The notes under the pieces are model-generated. The model saw only the letters and a list, made by a program, of their open reading frames with translations. It was not told where the DNA came from and ran no database searches. A DNA stretch of 64,000 bases from Cryoendolithus antarcticus (Eukaryota; Ascomycota; Dothideomycetes; Cladosporiales; Cladosporiaceae): assembly GCA_002077065.1 (NCBI GenBank), contig NAJO01000010.1, positions 930,001 through 994,000 of the forward strand, read 5' to 3'. A program made the position numbers and the translations under genes. Shown here piece after piece: positions 20,998 through 32,623 of this stretch (position 1 is the stretch's first letter; each line of letters begins with the position of its first letter).

Positions 20998-22059
20998 TCA
21001 CCACGGGTTCACCGTATCGCATATCGTCGTCGGATCACTACTCCATTTCTTCGCCGCGGCCTGCACTATTGCTGGATACTCATTGTCACTGATTGAGCCA
21101 TCTTCAATGTCACTCAGGATCTGAATGAACGTCCTCTGATGATGAAATGCCCACTGCGGGTGATAGGCAGCATGCCCAGGGTCCTCATACCCAGGCTTCG
21201 TCTCAAGAGATTCCTTGTACTCGTCCGTGTTTTGGGTAAAAGCATCTCTGAGTAGCTCAGCTAGACTGTTGCGCAGCTTCCGTAGTTCCTCGGCACGCTT
21301 CTTGTCCTGGAGCAGAATAGCGAGGTACTGTACAGTCCTCAACGACTGGTCGATGAACGTGCTGCGCAGGTCTTGTTGATGCGCGTCAGCGTTTCTGATG
21401 TCGATGATCTGTGTGATTGCGTGGTTGACTAGATCTGGTGGTGCGCCGCCGAGCTTGCTGTAGCGAGTCAATTCATCGTCTCCAAGTGTCAACTCTTTTC
21501 CCCAGCTGCCGCCGAACATTCTCGAGAGCTCTTCACGGCCAAGAACAATGCTCCTTGGTCCACGAATGAACGCCTGCCTGTGTTTGGCAGGGAGAGCAAT
21601 GACCGCGGCGTGGTAGACTATGTCTTGAGTCTTGCGGAGAGCTTTGTCGAGCAAGTCGACCAAGGCACCGTGATCAACATGCAGCTTCGGCCAGACTCCA
21701 GGGTTGTCGGCTAAGGTGAAGTCGAGCTGGGTGTCAAGCATGAGCTGCTTCTGTACATCGATCCATTCGTCGTGAGGAAGCGTGGGAAGTGGATTCGGTG
21801 TCTTGTAGTCGTTGATCTTGTATACTCGCGACTCGCCGCTGCGGAACCCTATGTCCCATGGCCTGATCGGCTCTGAGATGGATCGCTCCAGTGTACTCGT
21901 CTCGTTGTCCCATGTGCTAGTCAAAGGCGTGACACTGACGTTGACAGTTGACGTAGTGTGAGATCCGGACAGCGCTCTGCTTCCAATGCGACTCCGGGAG
22001 CGTTCAGCAGATCGGGGACCTCCCGATTGCGAGGACGTCTTTCTGACTCCGGAATTCAT
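20998..22059 (-). CDS. Unknown protein (353 aa) with an RX4H motif
   Basis: Single-exon frame. Residues 1-65 are Ser/Thr/Arg-rich and disordered; residues about 95-350 look alpha-helical (EWIDVQKQLMLDTQLDF, LRTVQYLAILLQDKKRAEELRKLR). Within this part, IIDIRNADAHQQ contains Arg222-Asn-Ala-Asp-Ala-His227. This R-x4-H spacing, with Asn after Arg, is the signature of HEPN-domain RNases, including Swt1-like ones. No other family mark is visible, so HEPN is a hypothesis only. No signal peptide or membrane span. The intergenic region to the right is shared with the MFS permease. Confidence 0.7.
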   Translation of the reverse strand: MNSGVRKTSSQSGGPRSAERSRSRIGSRALSGSHTTSTVNVSVTPLTSTWDNETSTLERSISEPIRPWDIGFRSGESRVYKINDYKTPNPLPTLPHDEWIDVQKQLMLDTQLDFTLADNPGVWPKLHVDHGALVDLLDKALRKTQDIVYHAAVIALPAKHRQAFIRGPRSIVLGREELSRMFGGSWGKELTLGDDELTRYSKLGGAPPDLVNHAITQIIDIRNADAHQQDLRSTFIDQSLRTVQYLAILLQDKKRAEELRKLRNSLAELLRDAFTQNTDEYKESLETKPGYEDPGHAAYHPQWAFHHQRTFIQILSDIEDGSISDNEYPAIVQAAAKKWSSDPTTICDTVNPW

Positions 22060-23256
22060 TATGACGGCGTATCGAAGGTCGAGACAGTCGGAGACAGTCT
22101 AAGTCCACGGTGCTCGAGAGCTGTGGCTGCGTCGTGATTTGAAAGTAGACAAAGACAAAGGGCGGTGGTACTTGTATCGCTGCAAGCAGTAGTATGTGGA
22201 CTTGGTACACACAAAGAGAGACGTGTAACAACGGTGAAAGACTTACCGTACAGCGGATGGCGAGGCCAACTACATAAACCTGCGCAAGAGCATCGTCGCA
22301 AGTATGAAGGCACTGCGCCATATCTCAGAACATGGTCATTGGTCCTAGGGCTTGGGGATAGTCCTTTAGAGTTCATGTCCTCGGCAGCCTGAGTCTTTGC
22401 ACCAATTGCTGGACTTAGGTCAGCAATATTGTGACGAATCACAAAGCAAGCACGTGACTAAGGCAGTCAGCACGCTGTGTTGGGCGTCCACAGGACTGTT
22501 CGAGTACCCGCATCGGTGTCCAAGGCTTATGAAGCCATGTGCCGGCCAAACCGTGTGAGAAAATCGGGCTGATCGCCTTCCTCGCCGACGGCTGTGACTG
22601 CCATATCTTCCAACAACATCTTCCATCGCCATCTGCCTCCGCCCCTAAAAGGTGGGGGGGGGGACTGGTAGGTTGAGCATAAATCCTGGCGAACAACGGT
22701 CTTTGAGTAATGACAAGGTGTGAACTCAAGAACTCCGCTGAAGGAAGCGCTCTCACGTGAGAACGTAGCGTGTCTGCAGCTTGAGACCTTTGATGCGATT
22801 GGGTCATGACCATTTTACCTCCTCAGATCTACATAAACGCGCTCCTGCCTCATCACCAAAGCACTCGTGGCAGGCTTTCGGCAATCCTCAGGTTGCTACC
22901 AGAATGCAGTGGTCCTGTAGGTCGATGGCAAGATTGTCGGCCTCTCGGTGTCAGAGATCATTATTCCTGATGACGCGACCGAGTGTCTGTCAGCGATGAA
23001 GCTCCAAGACTAGATGTGAGATGACATGGACGAGCTAGGTAGTCCTAAGTTTCGACGACGACGAAGTTGTTGTACGAAGGTAGGGAGGGGATGAGTGCTC
23101 GCAGTTCCAGCACCACCACATTTAGCCGACCGTAGTGCCCGCGCTTTCCAATGCGCGACACGACGACAGCTCATTTCGACGAGTACTGCCCAATGTCAAC
23201 CATGTCTTGACGACTGATTAGCTGGGGCTGCGGATCGTTCCAAATGCGCGCGCCAT
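22060..23256. other. Divergent promoter region (RX4H protein / MFS permease)
   Basis: About 1.2 kb without a credible gene. A run of ten G residues lies at 22654-22663. Short open frames on both strands have no recognisable product. Confidence 0.5.
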
Positions 23257-24995
23257 ATGTCCGCCACGTCCTATGCACCTGTCGCGACAGGTCATCCCAA
23301 AGAGCTCTCCAGCCCACTTGAGTCCCCGAGCAGTACGCACCTGACGCCGGACTCCGACTCAGAAGACGATGACACCGCCGTCGACTTCGACGCCGAAGCT
23401 GGCATCGAGCTGAAAGAGCTCGAGCAGGGCGAAGGCAGCGCAGAGGTCGGAGCAGAGGTTTCTGATGATGAGGCCGATGCCCTCGTGAAGAAGAGAAAGA
23501 GACGGGAAAGCGCGCAATCGTTCGAGCTCTACACGCCCGACGAGGAGAGAGCTGTGAGGCGGAAATTGGATACGCATCTTGTGCTATTCGTGGCGTTGTT
23601 GTACCTGTTGAGCTTTTTGGATAGGAGTAATATGTACGATCTTCCTGCCTTGCTTTGATTCAAATGTGATTTAACGAGGTTCTGACGACTCGTAGTGGTA
23701 ACGCCAAAGTTGCTGGTCTGTCTAAGGATCTCGAACTGAGCGACTCGCAGTACTCATGGCTCCTCACGGCGTTCTACATTAGCTACATTCTCTTTGAGTG
23801 GATGACGGTGATGTACCAGCTCGTGCCGCCTCACATTTATATCAGCGTCTGTGTCTGCGCATGGGGGATTCTAGCTTCACTCCAGTCGCTCGCGACGTCT
23901 TTCGGCTATTTGGTCGTGCTGCGGGCATTGCTGGGCATTGGAGAGGCGGCTTTTGTGGGGATCCCGTTCTACTTGACATTCTTCTTCAAGAGGGAGGAGC
24001 TGGCATTTCGGACAGGCATCTTCGTGAGTGCAGCGCCGCTGGCTACCAGCTTCGCAAGTACTCTGGCTTGGGGCATCGTAGCACTGGGTGACAGGACTGG
24101 CGTTGCGAGCTGGAGGCTGCTGTTTCTGGTTGAGGGCTTCCCAGCCGTGCTTGTGGCTGTATGGTGTTGGGTCTGGGTTCCAGATTCGCCTGCAACGGCT
24201 CGATGGCTGACCCCAAGAGAGCGAAAGGTTGCTACGCTGAGGTTGCGACGAGAGACCGTGGATGCCAGTACGGATGGCGATGAGAAGACGTTCAGGACGA
24301 CCAGATCGATGACCTTGCCGAGACACAAGAAGAAGTTCCAATTGAAAGAAGTGGCCAAGACGCTCGCAGACCCAAAGTCATACCTCACGGCTGCCATGTT
24401 CTTCTGCTGCAATGTAGCTTTCTCGAGCATGCCGGTCTTTCTTCCGACTATTATCAACAGTATGGGATTCTCCAAGCTGGCCTCGCAAGGGCTTTCGGCG
24501 CCTCCGTTCTTGTTCGCGTTCTTTGCAGTACTTTTCACGGCACTGTTGAGCGATAGATGGAAAAGCCGCAGCATACCGATGGTTTTCCACGCACTACTGG
24601 CCATGACAGGCTACGTTGTATTAGCTATTCTGGGGGTCTTCCAAGTGACCTCTCCAGCTCTGCGTTACGCGGCAATCTTTCCGATCTGCGCTGGCTTCTT
24701 TTCGGCCGTTACTGTGGTCATCACATGGACAGTCAACAATCAGCGATCAGACGAGGGAAAGGGGACGGGCATGGCGGTATTGAACGTCATTGGACAGATG
24801 GGGCCACTGGTGGGCACGAGACTGTATCCTGACAGCGATGGGCCGTTCTACGTCAAGGGCATGAGCGTGTGTGCTGGAGCTATGGGTTGCGTGGCCATAC
24901 TAGCCTTGGCGTTGAGATGGGTGCTGATGAGGGAGAACAGGCGGGAAAGGGGTCGGCGAAAGGGCGGAGAGGCCGGGTGGGAGCTCATGCTGTGA
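23257..24995 (+). CDS. MFS permease, Dal5/Tna1 (anion:cation symporter) type
   Basis: Exons 23257-23633 and 23696-24995 encode 558 aa; the intron is 62 bases. The splice restores LSFLDRSNIGNAKVAGL, the loop between the first membrane segments that marks the Dal5-like anion:cation symporter family. About 12 membrane segments follow, with a cytoplasmic loop near the middle (TLRLRRETVDA...) and a basic C-terminus. The first 115 residues are an unusually long acidic, Ser-rich cytoplasmic tail (SDSEDDDTAVDFD). Family members import organic anions such as allantoate, nicotinate or pantothenate; the substrate here is unknown. No catabolic gene neighbours hint at it. Confidence 0.9.
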
Positions 24996-25633
24996 TGACT
25001 GTATATGCCACATGCATGAATGATCTATGATTTCTGCTTCTCCAAAATACCTAGAACGCTCCCGCGCTGCTGTGTATGCAGTCAGAGCAGCGGGTGTGGA
25101 TTTCTGTGCTGTCGAGAGACTGACGAGAATACCGTCCAATTACTACCTCTTACGACAGCATCAGTCCAGTACTTCGCTGCCCCAGACATGCACATATGAG
25201 CGTTATCTACTACCAAACATTTATGGAGAGACGGATTGTCATGTCTGACCAGTCCTGAGGCATCATTTCTACTATGGTGGCATGACGCCGGATGCCGCGA
25301 TCGCGTGCGTGCATGGTGGAACCTTCCACTTCAGACGCCAGAGCACAGTAGCTTCGAATGCGACTTTGAACACAGCAAAACATTCCCCTCACGCTTGCCT
25401 TGCAGAAACGATCAGACGATAACACGCTCTTCTCCTCGATCTTCCACATCCAACACTCAACAGCCAACATCGATCAATCACGTATCGCAGCATCAATTCC
25501 ACTCGCAGAAGATCCAATATTCGATACTGTGACACTCGTACCTTAAGCAGCAGCAGCCTCCCACCGTCCTCGTGGCGAGGCACACGACAACACCGACTGC
25601 CATTACATTACCACATCCACACACAAGTTCACG
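24996..25633. other. Intergenic region with pyrimidine/CA-rich leader
   Basis: From about 25380 the plus strand is rich in C, A and T (ACATCCAACACTCAACAG and similar), as expected for the 5' leader of the 4E-T-like gene. No gene. Confidence 0.5.
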
Positions 25634-28127
25634 ATGCCTCCACATCGCTACTCCCTCGCTGATTTGACCAACCTCCGCAACTCTCCTCTCGTCAGGAAAC
25701 CCGACAATCTCCCGCCTATAGAGCAGTGGATTGAGTACGTCTACCTTGACAAGGACTCCAGGGAGAAGCTAAGGATCCCTCACAGTGAGCCTCAACCCAA
25801 GGAGACGCCAGCCAACAAGCGAAAGGCACAGCACACGAACGGAGAGGCGGCAAATGCATCGCCGATGGGGAACTTCAGCACGGGACGGCCAAGCTTGATA
25901 TCGACGAGGGAGAAGGGCAGTAGGGGAGGAGGTGAGTTGCTTCAGCATTTCTACGGCTGGGACGAGCGCGACTGACTGTTTGGCAGACGATGTGGTCCTG
26001 GGTCCTCCGAAGATGGCCTTCACGTCGAGCAGCCGGTTAGCCAGAGCGAACGGCAACGGCGAAGCCACACCCACCGCTGCAGATACCCCTGTGGCCGACA
26101 ACCCCGACTCTGCACGTTCTCGGCCAGCGACAGACCGCCAGCAGAATAGAAAGAGCGGCAATCCACCAGAGAAGGACGGCCGTGACGCCAGAGATAGCTG
26201 GACCATGGCACGCGATCGACGTGCTCATGGCGAGGTCACGGACGAGCAGAGAGAGACCAGCGATCGCTTCTCGAAGTTTAAGAAGCATGACAGAGACCAG
26301 AACGGCGAGCAAGGACGCAACGGCGACAGGCAGGATACTCGCTGGGGCCGCAATGACGAGCGCCGACCCAATGGTGAGAGGCAAGGTGGTTGGCGTGACC
26401 GAGAGAACGCTCGCCAAGATAAGGGCTGGCAGCGATCGGATCGAAACGAGAGGGACCCCGAGTGGTTCGACCAGCCCGCTGCGCTTCAAACGCAAGAACA
26501 GGACACAGGGAGAGATGGCGGTGGGCATACTGCGGATGACTTTGAGCAGTGGAAGGCGGCGATGAGGCAGGCCGACCGACCGGCTGGGATAGCGAACGAC
26601 GTAAATGAGCCTGCTGCCGCTCAGGAGAGGCCTCAGTCAAAGGAGACCAAGCCTCTGAAGCTTGATCAATTCCCTCAGTCTGGCTTCGGAGGATTTGGCA
26701 TCAAATCGCCTGACATGCCTATGGAGAACGCCCAGCCAACGAAGGCGCCGACCGTGAAGGGTAAGGCCAGCAGGTTTGCTGACGTCTTCACGAAGAAGGA
26801 TGAGCCGCAGCCTTCTAGCATCGCTGACGCTCCCACGATACAAGCAGCAGCGCCGGCGGCTGCATCGAGCAATGAAGAACGCATGCACTTCGAAAGCATG
26901 ATGAGTATGCTGAAACAGGTCAAGATGCCTGCAGACCCGACGCCGGCTCCACCAGCTGCCGAGCCAACCTCGCCGAGGGTGGTGAGCAACGGCTCGAGGC
27001 AGAAGAGTCGCTTCTTTGACGCGGCACCCAAGAGTCCCGAGATGTCCCAACCACCTCAGACTGGCTTTCAGTCGCCCCGCGCACAGCCAGGTAACGGATT
27101 CGCTCCACCAACTCGCGAATTTACCGACCGATCCAAGCTGGTCTCGTCACAGCTAGACCGTCATCCACTGGAGCATGTCACCCAGACCCTTCCCATGACT
27201 ACCATTGGCTCGCCTGAGCCTGGCCGGCCAACAAATGATCAGCGAGCTTCAGTACCTCCGCAAGTACGAGCGAACGACTTCAATGGCAACGCTCCGCCTG
27301 CTCGTAATGTTGCTACACCAGATATCAACATTCAGAATCTGCTCGCTGCGCAAGGTGCTCAGAGATCAGAAGCACCCGATACAAATAGGAGCTTCCTTCT
27401 CGGCTTGCTACAAGGTCCCGCATCCCGGCCTGCATCTCAATCCCAGCAGCCCCGTCCACAGCAAGACTTCTGGATCGGACAGCCTCCCGAACCTCTCGCA
27501 CCGCAACCGCGTGCTCCGCCTCCACCAGGTCGCGTTGATGACCAGCTCTTACGCCATAGTCTGACGGAGCCATCCCGTCCCGACTACGCTCAGCAATACA
27601 GACAGCAGCCCGAACCCAATCCCCGCGCAATGCATCATCCACCTGGGTTCGACGAGCACGCTGCGGCGTACCAGCGACAGCAACACGAAGCACAACAGCA
27701 GCAGCTACACCATAGGCGAACTTTCACAGAGCCTCCCCAGAATCCTCAGCAGCCGCCAAATCGCCGTGTGTCTGGACATCCGAACCTGCCAGGCATGCCG
27801 CACCAGTCTCAGCCGCAGTTCCCACCAGATTTCTCGTACATACAGGCACCTGCAGGACCCCATGGGCCACCTCCTGGGTTCGCTGGGTCTAGGCCTCCAC
27901 AGCAGAATTTCGCCTTCCACCCACAGCCGCCGCCGCCTGGCTTCCCGGCTGGTGGCATGATGCAAAGTCCTCCACCACCGCCACCTGGGTTTGCCCATGG
28001 TCCTCCTACTGGCATGCCACCTGGTCTCATGGCTATGCGCTCTCCAGAAGGAGGCGTACCTGTCAGTGCTGGTTTTGGGGGCACCGGACGAGGATTCGCT
28101 GGGTTCGAGGGTCCTCAGAGACGCTAG
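25634..28127 (+). CDS. Disordered 4E-T-like protein, candidate eIF4E-binding factor
   Basis: Exons 25634-25931 and 25987-28127 (55-base intron) encode 812 aa. The N-terminus, RYSLADLTNLRNSP followed by LPPIEQW, has the layout of metazoan 4E-T: a Tyr with Leu five residues later, then a short linker and a Trp. The strict YxxxxL-phi motif is imperfect, with Thr at the last position. Later come an Arg/Asp/Glu-rich stretch (about 130-220), KASRFADVF and RQKSRFFDAA segments, INIQNLLAAQ, and a long Pro/Gln-rich C-terminus. This suggests a translational repression or P-body scaffold; the assignment rests on motif resemblance only. No membrane span or signal. Confidence 0.65.
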
Positions 28128-28210
28128 AATAGTCTCTCTGCTATACTTGGCTGGGCACGAGGAGATGATGATTTGGAAGCTGCTGCCCATTTGAGGGAGC
28201 GTGTGTCGCT

Positions 28211-31200
28211 ATGGTCATGACTGATAACGCAAATTCCACTAGAGATGTTCGCATGGACTCGACTGCAGAGCATGCGGGTACGGCTCCGAAAGATATTGCG
28301 CGACTTGCTCGATCCTCAGTCGATCGGCTTCCCACGCCGGAGGACAACGAGTTCGACACGGCTGGCAAAGTTAATCGGCCAGATCCAAATGATCATCACA
28401 CCGCTGGTTCAAGCGAAGGCACAGAAGTAGTTGACTTACTAACCCATCCTCGCGCCAATGATGTCCCACCATCTCCCATGGTCGGCTCACCACCTCGTGG
28501 CCGCGCGGTGGAAACCGCTGCTGCGTTACGGATGATGGCGCATGAAGTCGAGAATGCTCCCAGACGTCCGACACCACTTGGACGCCACGATTCGACGGGA
28601 CGACTAATTACTGGTCCATCACAGATGGCGTCTACTTCTCCGGCGCCAGCCAAGAGATTCAGCTTGTTGCAAAGCCCTCTCTCTCCTACTGCTGGCGGCT
28701 CCAGTGGCACTATGGGAGAAGCCGGGTTGGCAATTAGAGATGCTGAAGCCTCGCAGAGAGTGCATATTGACGGTGTGCTCTCGACGGAGGGGAGAGCCCC
28801 CGATACTGCTCCGGCGTCAGCTGCCGCACCACAGTCAACCGCGCCGTCTGCAGGAGAGAGCTTGGATGCTGTCAGGCAGCCTCGCGTGACGGATGAGGTT
28901 CTCTCACGGGCGGTACCGAGAATCTCGACCTCTGGTCTGGCACCTGGTACCATAAGCGGCGACGGCGTATCACCGAGTGGCTCTAGCGAGATGAGCCGTG
29001 GACGAACGCGTAAGCCAGGCACCGAGCGTAACAAATCACCAGCAGCTCGGATATCGGAGTCACGATCGAGAGATGGTAGGAAACGCATGAATGACAGCTC
29101 TGAGAGTGACAGCTCAGTCAGTCCGGATCTCCCCAATGAGCTAGACCAGGAGCCACAAACAGATCAAGACGAGCCAGCGACCCAACCGCAGCCCGCTCGC
29201 CCGGTCTTGCCCTGGGTGCGCAATCAAGAACAAGCTCATGCTCAGTACACGCACCCCGGTGGCACTGAGACTCCCGCTGGTGCGCCGTCGAGAGACGCAA
29301 ATTTGCCAGCCATCTTGCAAGCGATCACTACGTTGCAGCAGACAGATTTTGCGCAAGCTGGGCAAACGGTCGCACCACACCAGCAACCACGTATCCGCTT
29401 ACAAATGCCACCGCCTCGCCAGCCTCCACCGGAGCAGCATCAGTCTGAGCCTCTCGTGTTCAACATGGACGACGTGCCGTCGCCTATTTCTGCGCCACCT
29501 GCTGAGCTGCCTGATAGGCTTCCAAGGAACATGCGCTCACATTCACATGATCCGCAATTGGAGAGTACACCTGAGCGACCGCGCCAGCCCCTCCCGAGTA
29601 GAGTGGTGCAGCCGCAGCAGTTGCAGTCGGGTGTACAGGTGCAGAGCCAGCAAACGCAACAACAGGAGAGACTACTGCCACGTCCACGTGCTAGATTCCT
29701 AATTGGTGGCGACGAGCCTCTCTCCCAAGCCTCGACGGAAGATGGCTGGAGTCACGTCGAACGTGGCGTTGAGATTGCTGATGGACGGAGTCGCTGGGAC
29801 CGCCTCTTGGACAGACAGGAGCGCGAGATGGGACTGCCGCGATCACCTCCTGTGCAGCCATCCAAGCAGAGGGAAACCTTAGGTCGTTCTTACGTGGGTA
29901 CCTTACCTGCAGAGGCTGATGAGGCGCCCCGTCCACAGCTTGGCCATGGGGATGACATGTTCAGCGATGACATTCTTGGCGAGGAGATCTTCGAAGATGA
30001 GCTGTACGAGGAGCAGGCTGCGGAGGCACTCGTTGCTGAAGCAAGGCAGCGGCGGGCGATGAGATCGCCAGCGTATCAGCGCCGAGTGATTTTGGTGCCA
30101 CGTCTGAGTAGAGCTGTTCTGTCTGAAGAGCTTGCCCGCGAGCTTACAGAACAGGCTGCCAATCAGTCTGAGTGGTCACAAACACACTCTACCGGGTCGT
30201 CAGAGCCTGCGGTGTCTCTGTTCGAAATCAATCCGGGTCCTACAATCGGCAACAGCGACACAGACCTTGGCCGTGCTGAACCGTCATCTCAGCTAGAGAA
30301 ATCGACTGATCAGCCTCAGCGGAAAGGAAAAGGTCCGGCAGAGGCTGACCCGGACTGCCCAGTCATTGCCGATGGTAGGACGCCTGAGCAAGGACAAGCA
30401 GAGCCACTGCCTCGATCACTCAACACCGGTGTGCCGGCGAGAGGCGAAGCAGGTCCCAGCAACTGGTACAGGGATCCGACCCTACCGCCCGTCGGTAACG
30501 TTTTCGAAGAGACCTTGCCTCAGCCACTCTTCGGCGTTGGTCCATTTGGGCCAGGGACACACGAGAGTCCAATCTCGAGCATTCCCTCGCTGGGTTATGA
30601 TGCACCACTTGGGGATACGCATGCCGACACGGAGGTGTTCGCAGATGGCAATATCCCAGGCGGAGTAGCGCTTGCGCAGGCTGTCGCGGATGACGGAAAT
30701 TTGCCTCTGGTCTCTTTTGAGCAACTCGCGCCTCGGGAGGATTCTGCGGCTACCACGCCGGCACCGCTGGCCGTGACTCAACCGCCCTCGAGAGCCAGTA
30801 CCGCGGCGTTCTCGCGCAGTCCAGCGCCGGCCAGCCCAGCGAACGTGGATGGTACCGCAAATCAAGTTTCCCAGGCATCTGACGCTCTGGACGGCGAGAC
30901 GGACATTGAGGATTTATCTGCACAAACTGTCGGCGGCAACGGCACGGCGCCAGCTGCATTTGCAAGACCTCCATTGGCGCGGCGCGAGCGAGGCCATCGT
31001 GCTGCTCCGACCGGGCCCAGGAACAGCAATCCCTCTGCTGGTTGGCAAGTTCGCGCAAGCAGGTCATCACACGGCTGGAGCAGCACTACTCCTGACGACG
31101 CTCACGATGGGCAGACGCTTGTCACCAATGACACTGTGCAGACGTCGACAGACAGCAGTGGCACGGCCGACCATACCCAAGCTCCCGCTCCGTCCGCTTC

Positions 31201-31279
31201 AGGCAGTGGTGCGCGGTCAGGTCGTCAAGTGCGCGAGCATCGGCGTGGAACGAACGACGGCAAGTGGCATGGGTGGTAG
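28211..31279 (+). CDS. Large disordered protein (1022 aa), unknown function
   Basis: One long open frame starting MVMTDNANS; Met3 is an alternative start. The protein is Ser/Pro/Gln/Glu-rich throughout, with no recognised domain. The most structured parts are DDMFSDDILGEEIFEDELYEEQ (near 575-600) and YQRRVILVPRLSRAVLSEELARELTEQ. The C-terminus is rich in Arg and Gly (GRQVREHRRG). The start lies only 83 bases after the previous stop on the same strand, which leaves little room for a terminator and promoter; the two frames may share a transcript or be one gene. Frame length makes chance unlikely. Confidence 0.7.
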   Translation: MVMTDNANSTRDVRMDSTAEHAGTAPKDIARLARSSVDRLPTPEDNEFDTAGKVNRPDPNDHHTAGSSEGTEVVDLLTHPRANDVPPSPMVGSPPRGRAVETAAALRMMAHEVENAPRRPTPLGRHDSTGRLITGPSQMASTSPAPAKRFSLLQSPLSPTAGGSSGTMGEAGLAIRDAEASQRVHIDGVLSTEGRAPDTAPASAAAPQSTAPSAGESLDAVRQPRVTDEVLSRAVPRISTSGLAPGTISGDGVSPSGSSEMSRGRTRKPGTERNKSPAARISESRSRDGRKRMNDSSESDSSVSPDLPNELDQEPQTDQDEPATQPQPARPVLPWVRNQEQAHAQYTHPGGTETPAGAPSRDANLPAILQAITTLQQTDFAQAGQTVAPHQQPRIRLQMPPPRQPPPEQHQSEPLVFNMDDVPSPISAPPAELPDRLPRNMRSHSHDPQLESTPERPRQPLPSRVVQPQQLQSGVQVQSQQTQQQERLLPRPRARFLIGGDEPLSQASTEDGWSHVERGVEIADGRSRWDRLLDRQEREMGLPRSPPVQPSKQRETLGRSYVGTLPAEADEAPRPQLGHGDDMFSDDILGEEIFEDELYEEQAAEALVAEARQRRAMRSPAYQRRVILVPRLSRAVLSEELARELTEQAANQSEWSQTHSTGSSEPAVSLFEINPGPTIGNSDTDLGRAEPSSQLEKSTDQPQRKGKGPAEADPDCPVIADGRTPEQGQAEPLPRSLNTGVPARGEAGPSNWYRDPTLPPVGNVFEETLPQPLFGVGPFGPGTHESPISSIPSLGYDAPLGDTHADTEVFADGNIPGGVALAQAVADDGNLPLVSFEQLAPREDSAATTPAPLAVTQPPSRASTAAFSRSPAPASPANVDGTANQVSQASDALDGETDIEDLSAQTVGGNGTAPAAFARPPLARRERGHRAAPTGPRNSNPSAGWQVRASRSSHGWSSTTPDDAHDGQTLVTNDTVQTSTDSSGTADHTQAPAPSASGSGARSGRQVREHRRGTNDGKWHGW

Positions 31280-31672
31280 GCTCAAGACACCAGCCTCGTG
31301 GCTGTAGCGCGGTTTAGACTTGTGACTGGAGTGTGTGGTGGCGGTAGTTAGGGATGACTTGCTCTCAAATTGCAGGACAGGGATGTATTGCCCATGCACA
31401 GCCTTCGCTTCACAGTGGACAGAAAGCTAGGCTGCCAAGTAGATATGGAAATCAACACATCCGCTAACCTCACCCAACGTATCATCACGAACAAGCCTCA
31501 TGGTTCATGTTTGCGTCCGCCTGTTCATTGCCTCATCATAACATGCCTCCCAAGCCACCCCACTACCTTCCAACATGCCGCATATGATCTGGTGAATTCG
31601 CCACTCGACCGTCATCCATCCTTGTGCCACTCGGCATACACATGCCTCCATCACCACCCAATCTACCCTCCC
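31280..31672. other. Convergent intergenic spacer
   Basis: Between the large disordered gene and the minus-strand membrane protein. No gene. Confidence 0.5.
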
Positions 31673-32623
31673 TTACACAAGATCCTCCTTCCCCCTCCCG
31701 GGACTCTCCATCCCGGCACTCCCAGCCAACGTCTCCTGACTCGGCCTTGGCGTCGTCTCAATCTCGCTGCTCGCGCGTGGAACCCACATCCCCCCTTCCA
31801 AACGCGACGACGCACTGCTCTGCCTCGGGAACACGAACGCATCCTCAGACTCCTCGCTCGCTCGCTGCGGTCGGATGTCCAAGATATTCGGAGGTGCTTG
31901 GACGGTTTCGTCGGACTGGTCGTCGGTGTACTCGTAATTCTGCGCGAGGGGCGTGTAGATCTCCTTCGCGGAGTGGGAGTGGCCTGTGCCTGATTTGAGG
32001 TTTGCGGGCAGGGCGAGGCGAGAGGGGTGCGTGAGGCGGTGGAACCAGGACGGCGAAGTGGCTGGGGAGGGTGGGGAAGGGGGAAGGGGTTTCAGGGAGG
32101 TGTGGCAGTTTGGGCAGGTTTCTGGGTGGGGACGTGGGGGTTGGAGGAGGGAGCGCAGGAAGGTGTCGATGTGGGGGAGGGAGACGAGGGTCAGGTAGGC
32201 GTGGACTCCACTGTAGGGGAGGCCGGGGTTAGTAAGGGTTTACGTAGGAAGGGAGAACGGGGCGACGTACAGATCGAACATCGTCGGCACCGTCGCGTAG
32301 GATCCTAACATTGTGTCCTCTGCGTTGTAGTACCAAGCCGTCTGGCACAGAAAGACGATCGCCGGTACCAGGAAGCCAACGTGCAGAAGGCATAGTGCTA
32401 GATCTACCAGTGCCAGTTTGCCGCGTGAGATGGAGGTGCGGCGCTCGCGGACCATCACAAGGGCATAGAGGACCGAGAAGGAGCAGGGCACTATGCAGAG
32501 GGCGGGTAGGGCCTGTCCGGTTTTGAGGCCGTGGGCAAGACCTAGAGAGAAGCTAAAGGGCCACATGAGCAGAGGTGAGAGGCGGAGCGCACGGGCGTGC
32601 AGGGGGTGTTTGTGGGCTTCCAT
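31673..32623 (-). CDS. Predicted multi-span membrane protein (296 aa), unknown
   Basis: Exons 32623-32271 and 32210-31673 join through a 60-base intron (GTACGT...CTACAG) to 296 aa. Hydrophobic segments are visible at about residues 15-35, 37-58, 70-93 and 105-130, the last spanning the splice join (MFDLGVHAYLTLVSLPH). The second half is cytosolic-looking and disordered, with a CPNC pair and acidic/Ser stretches. This is the layout of a small fungal four-span protein, but no family is recognised. An upstream in-frame ATG at 32665 would add 14 residues. Single-frame reading truncates the protein, so the intron is needed. Confidence 0.7.
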
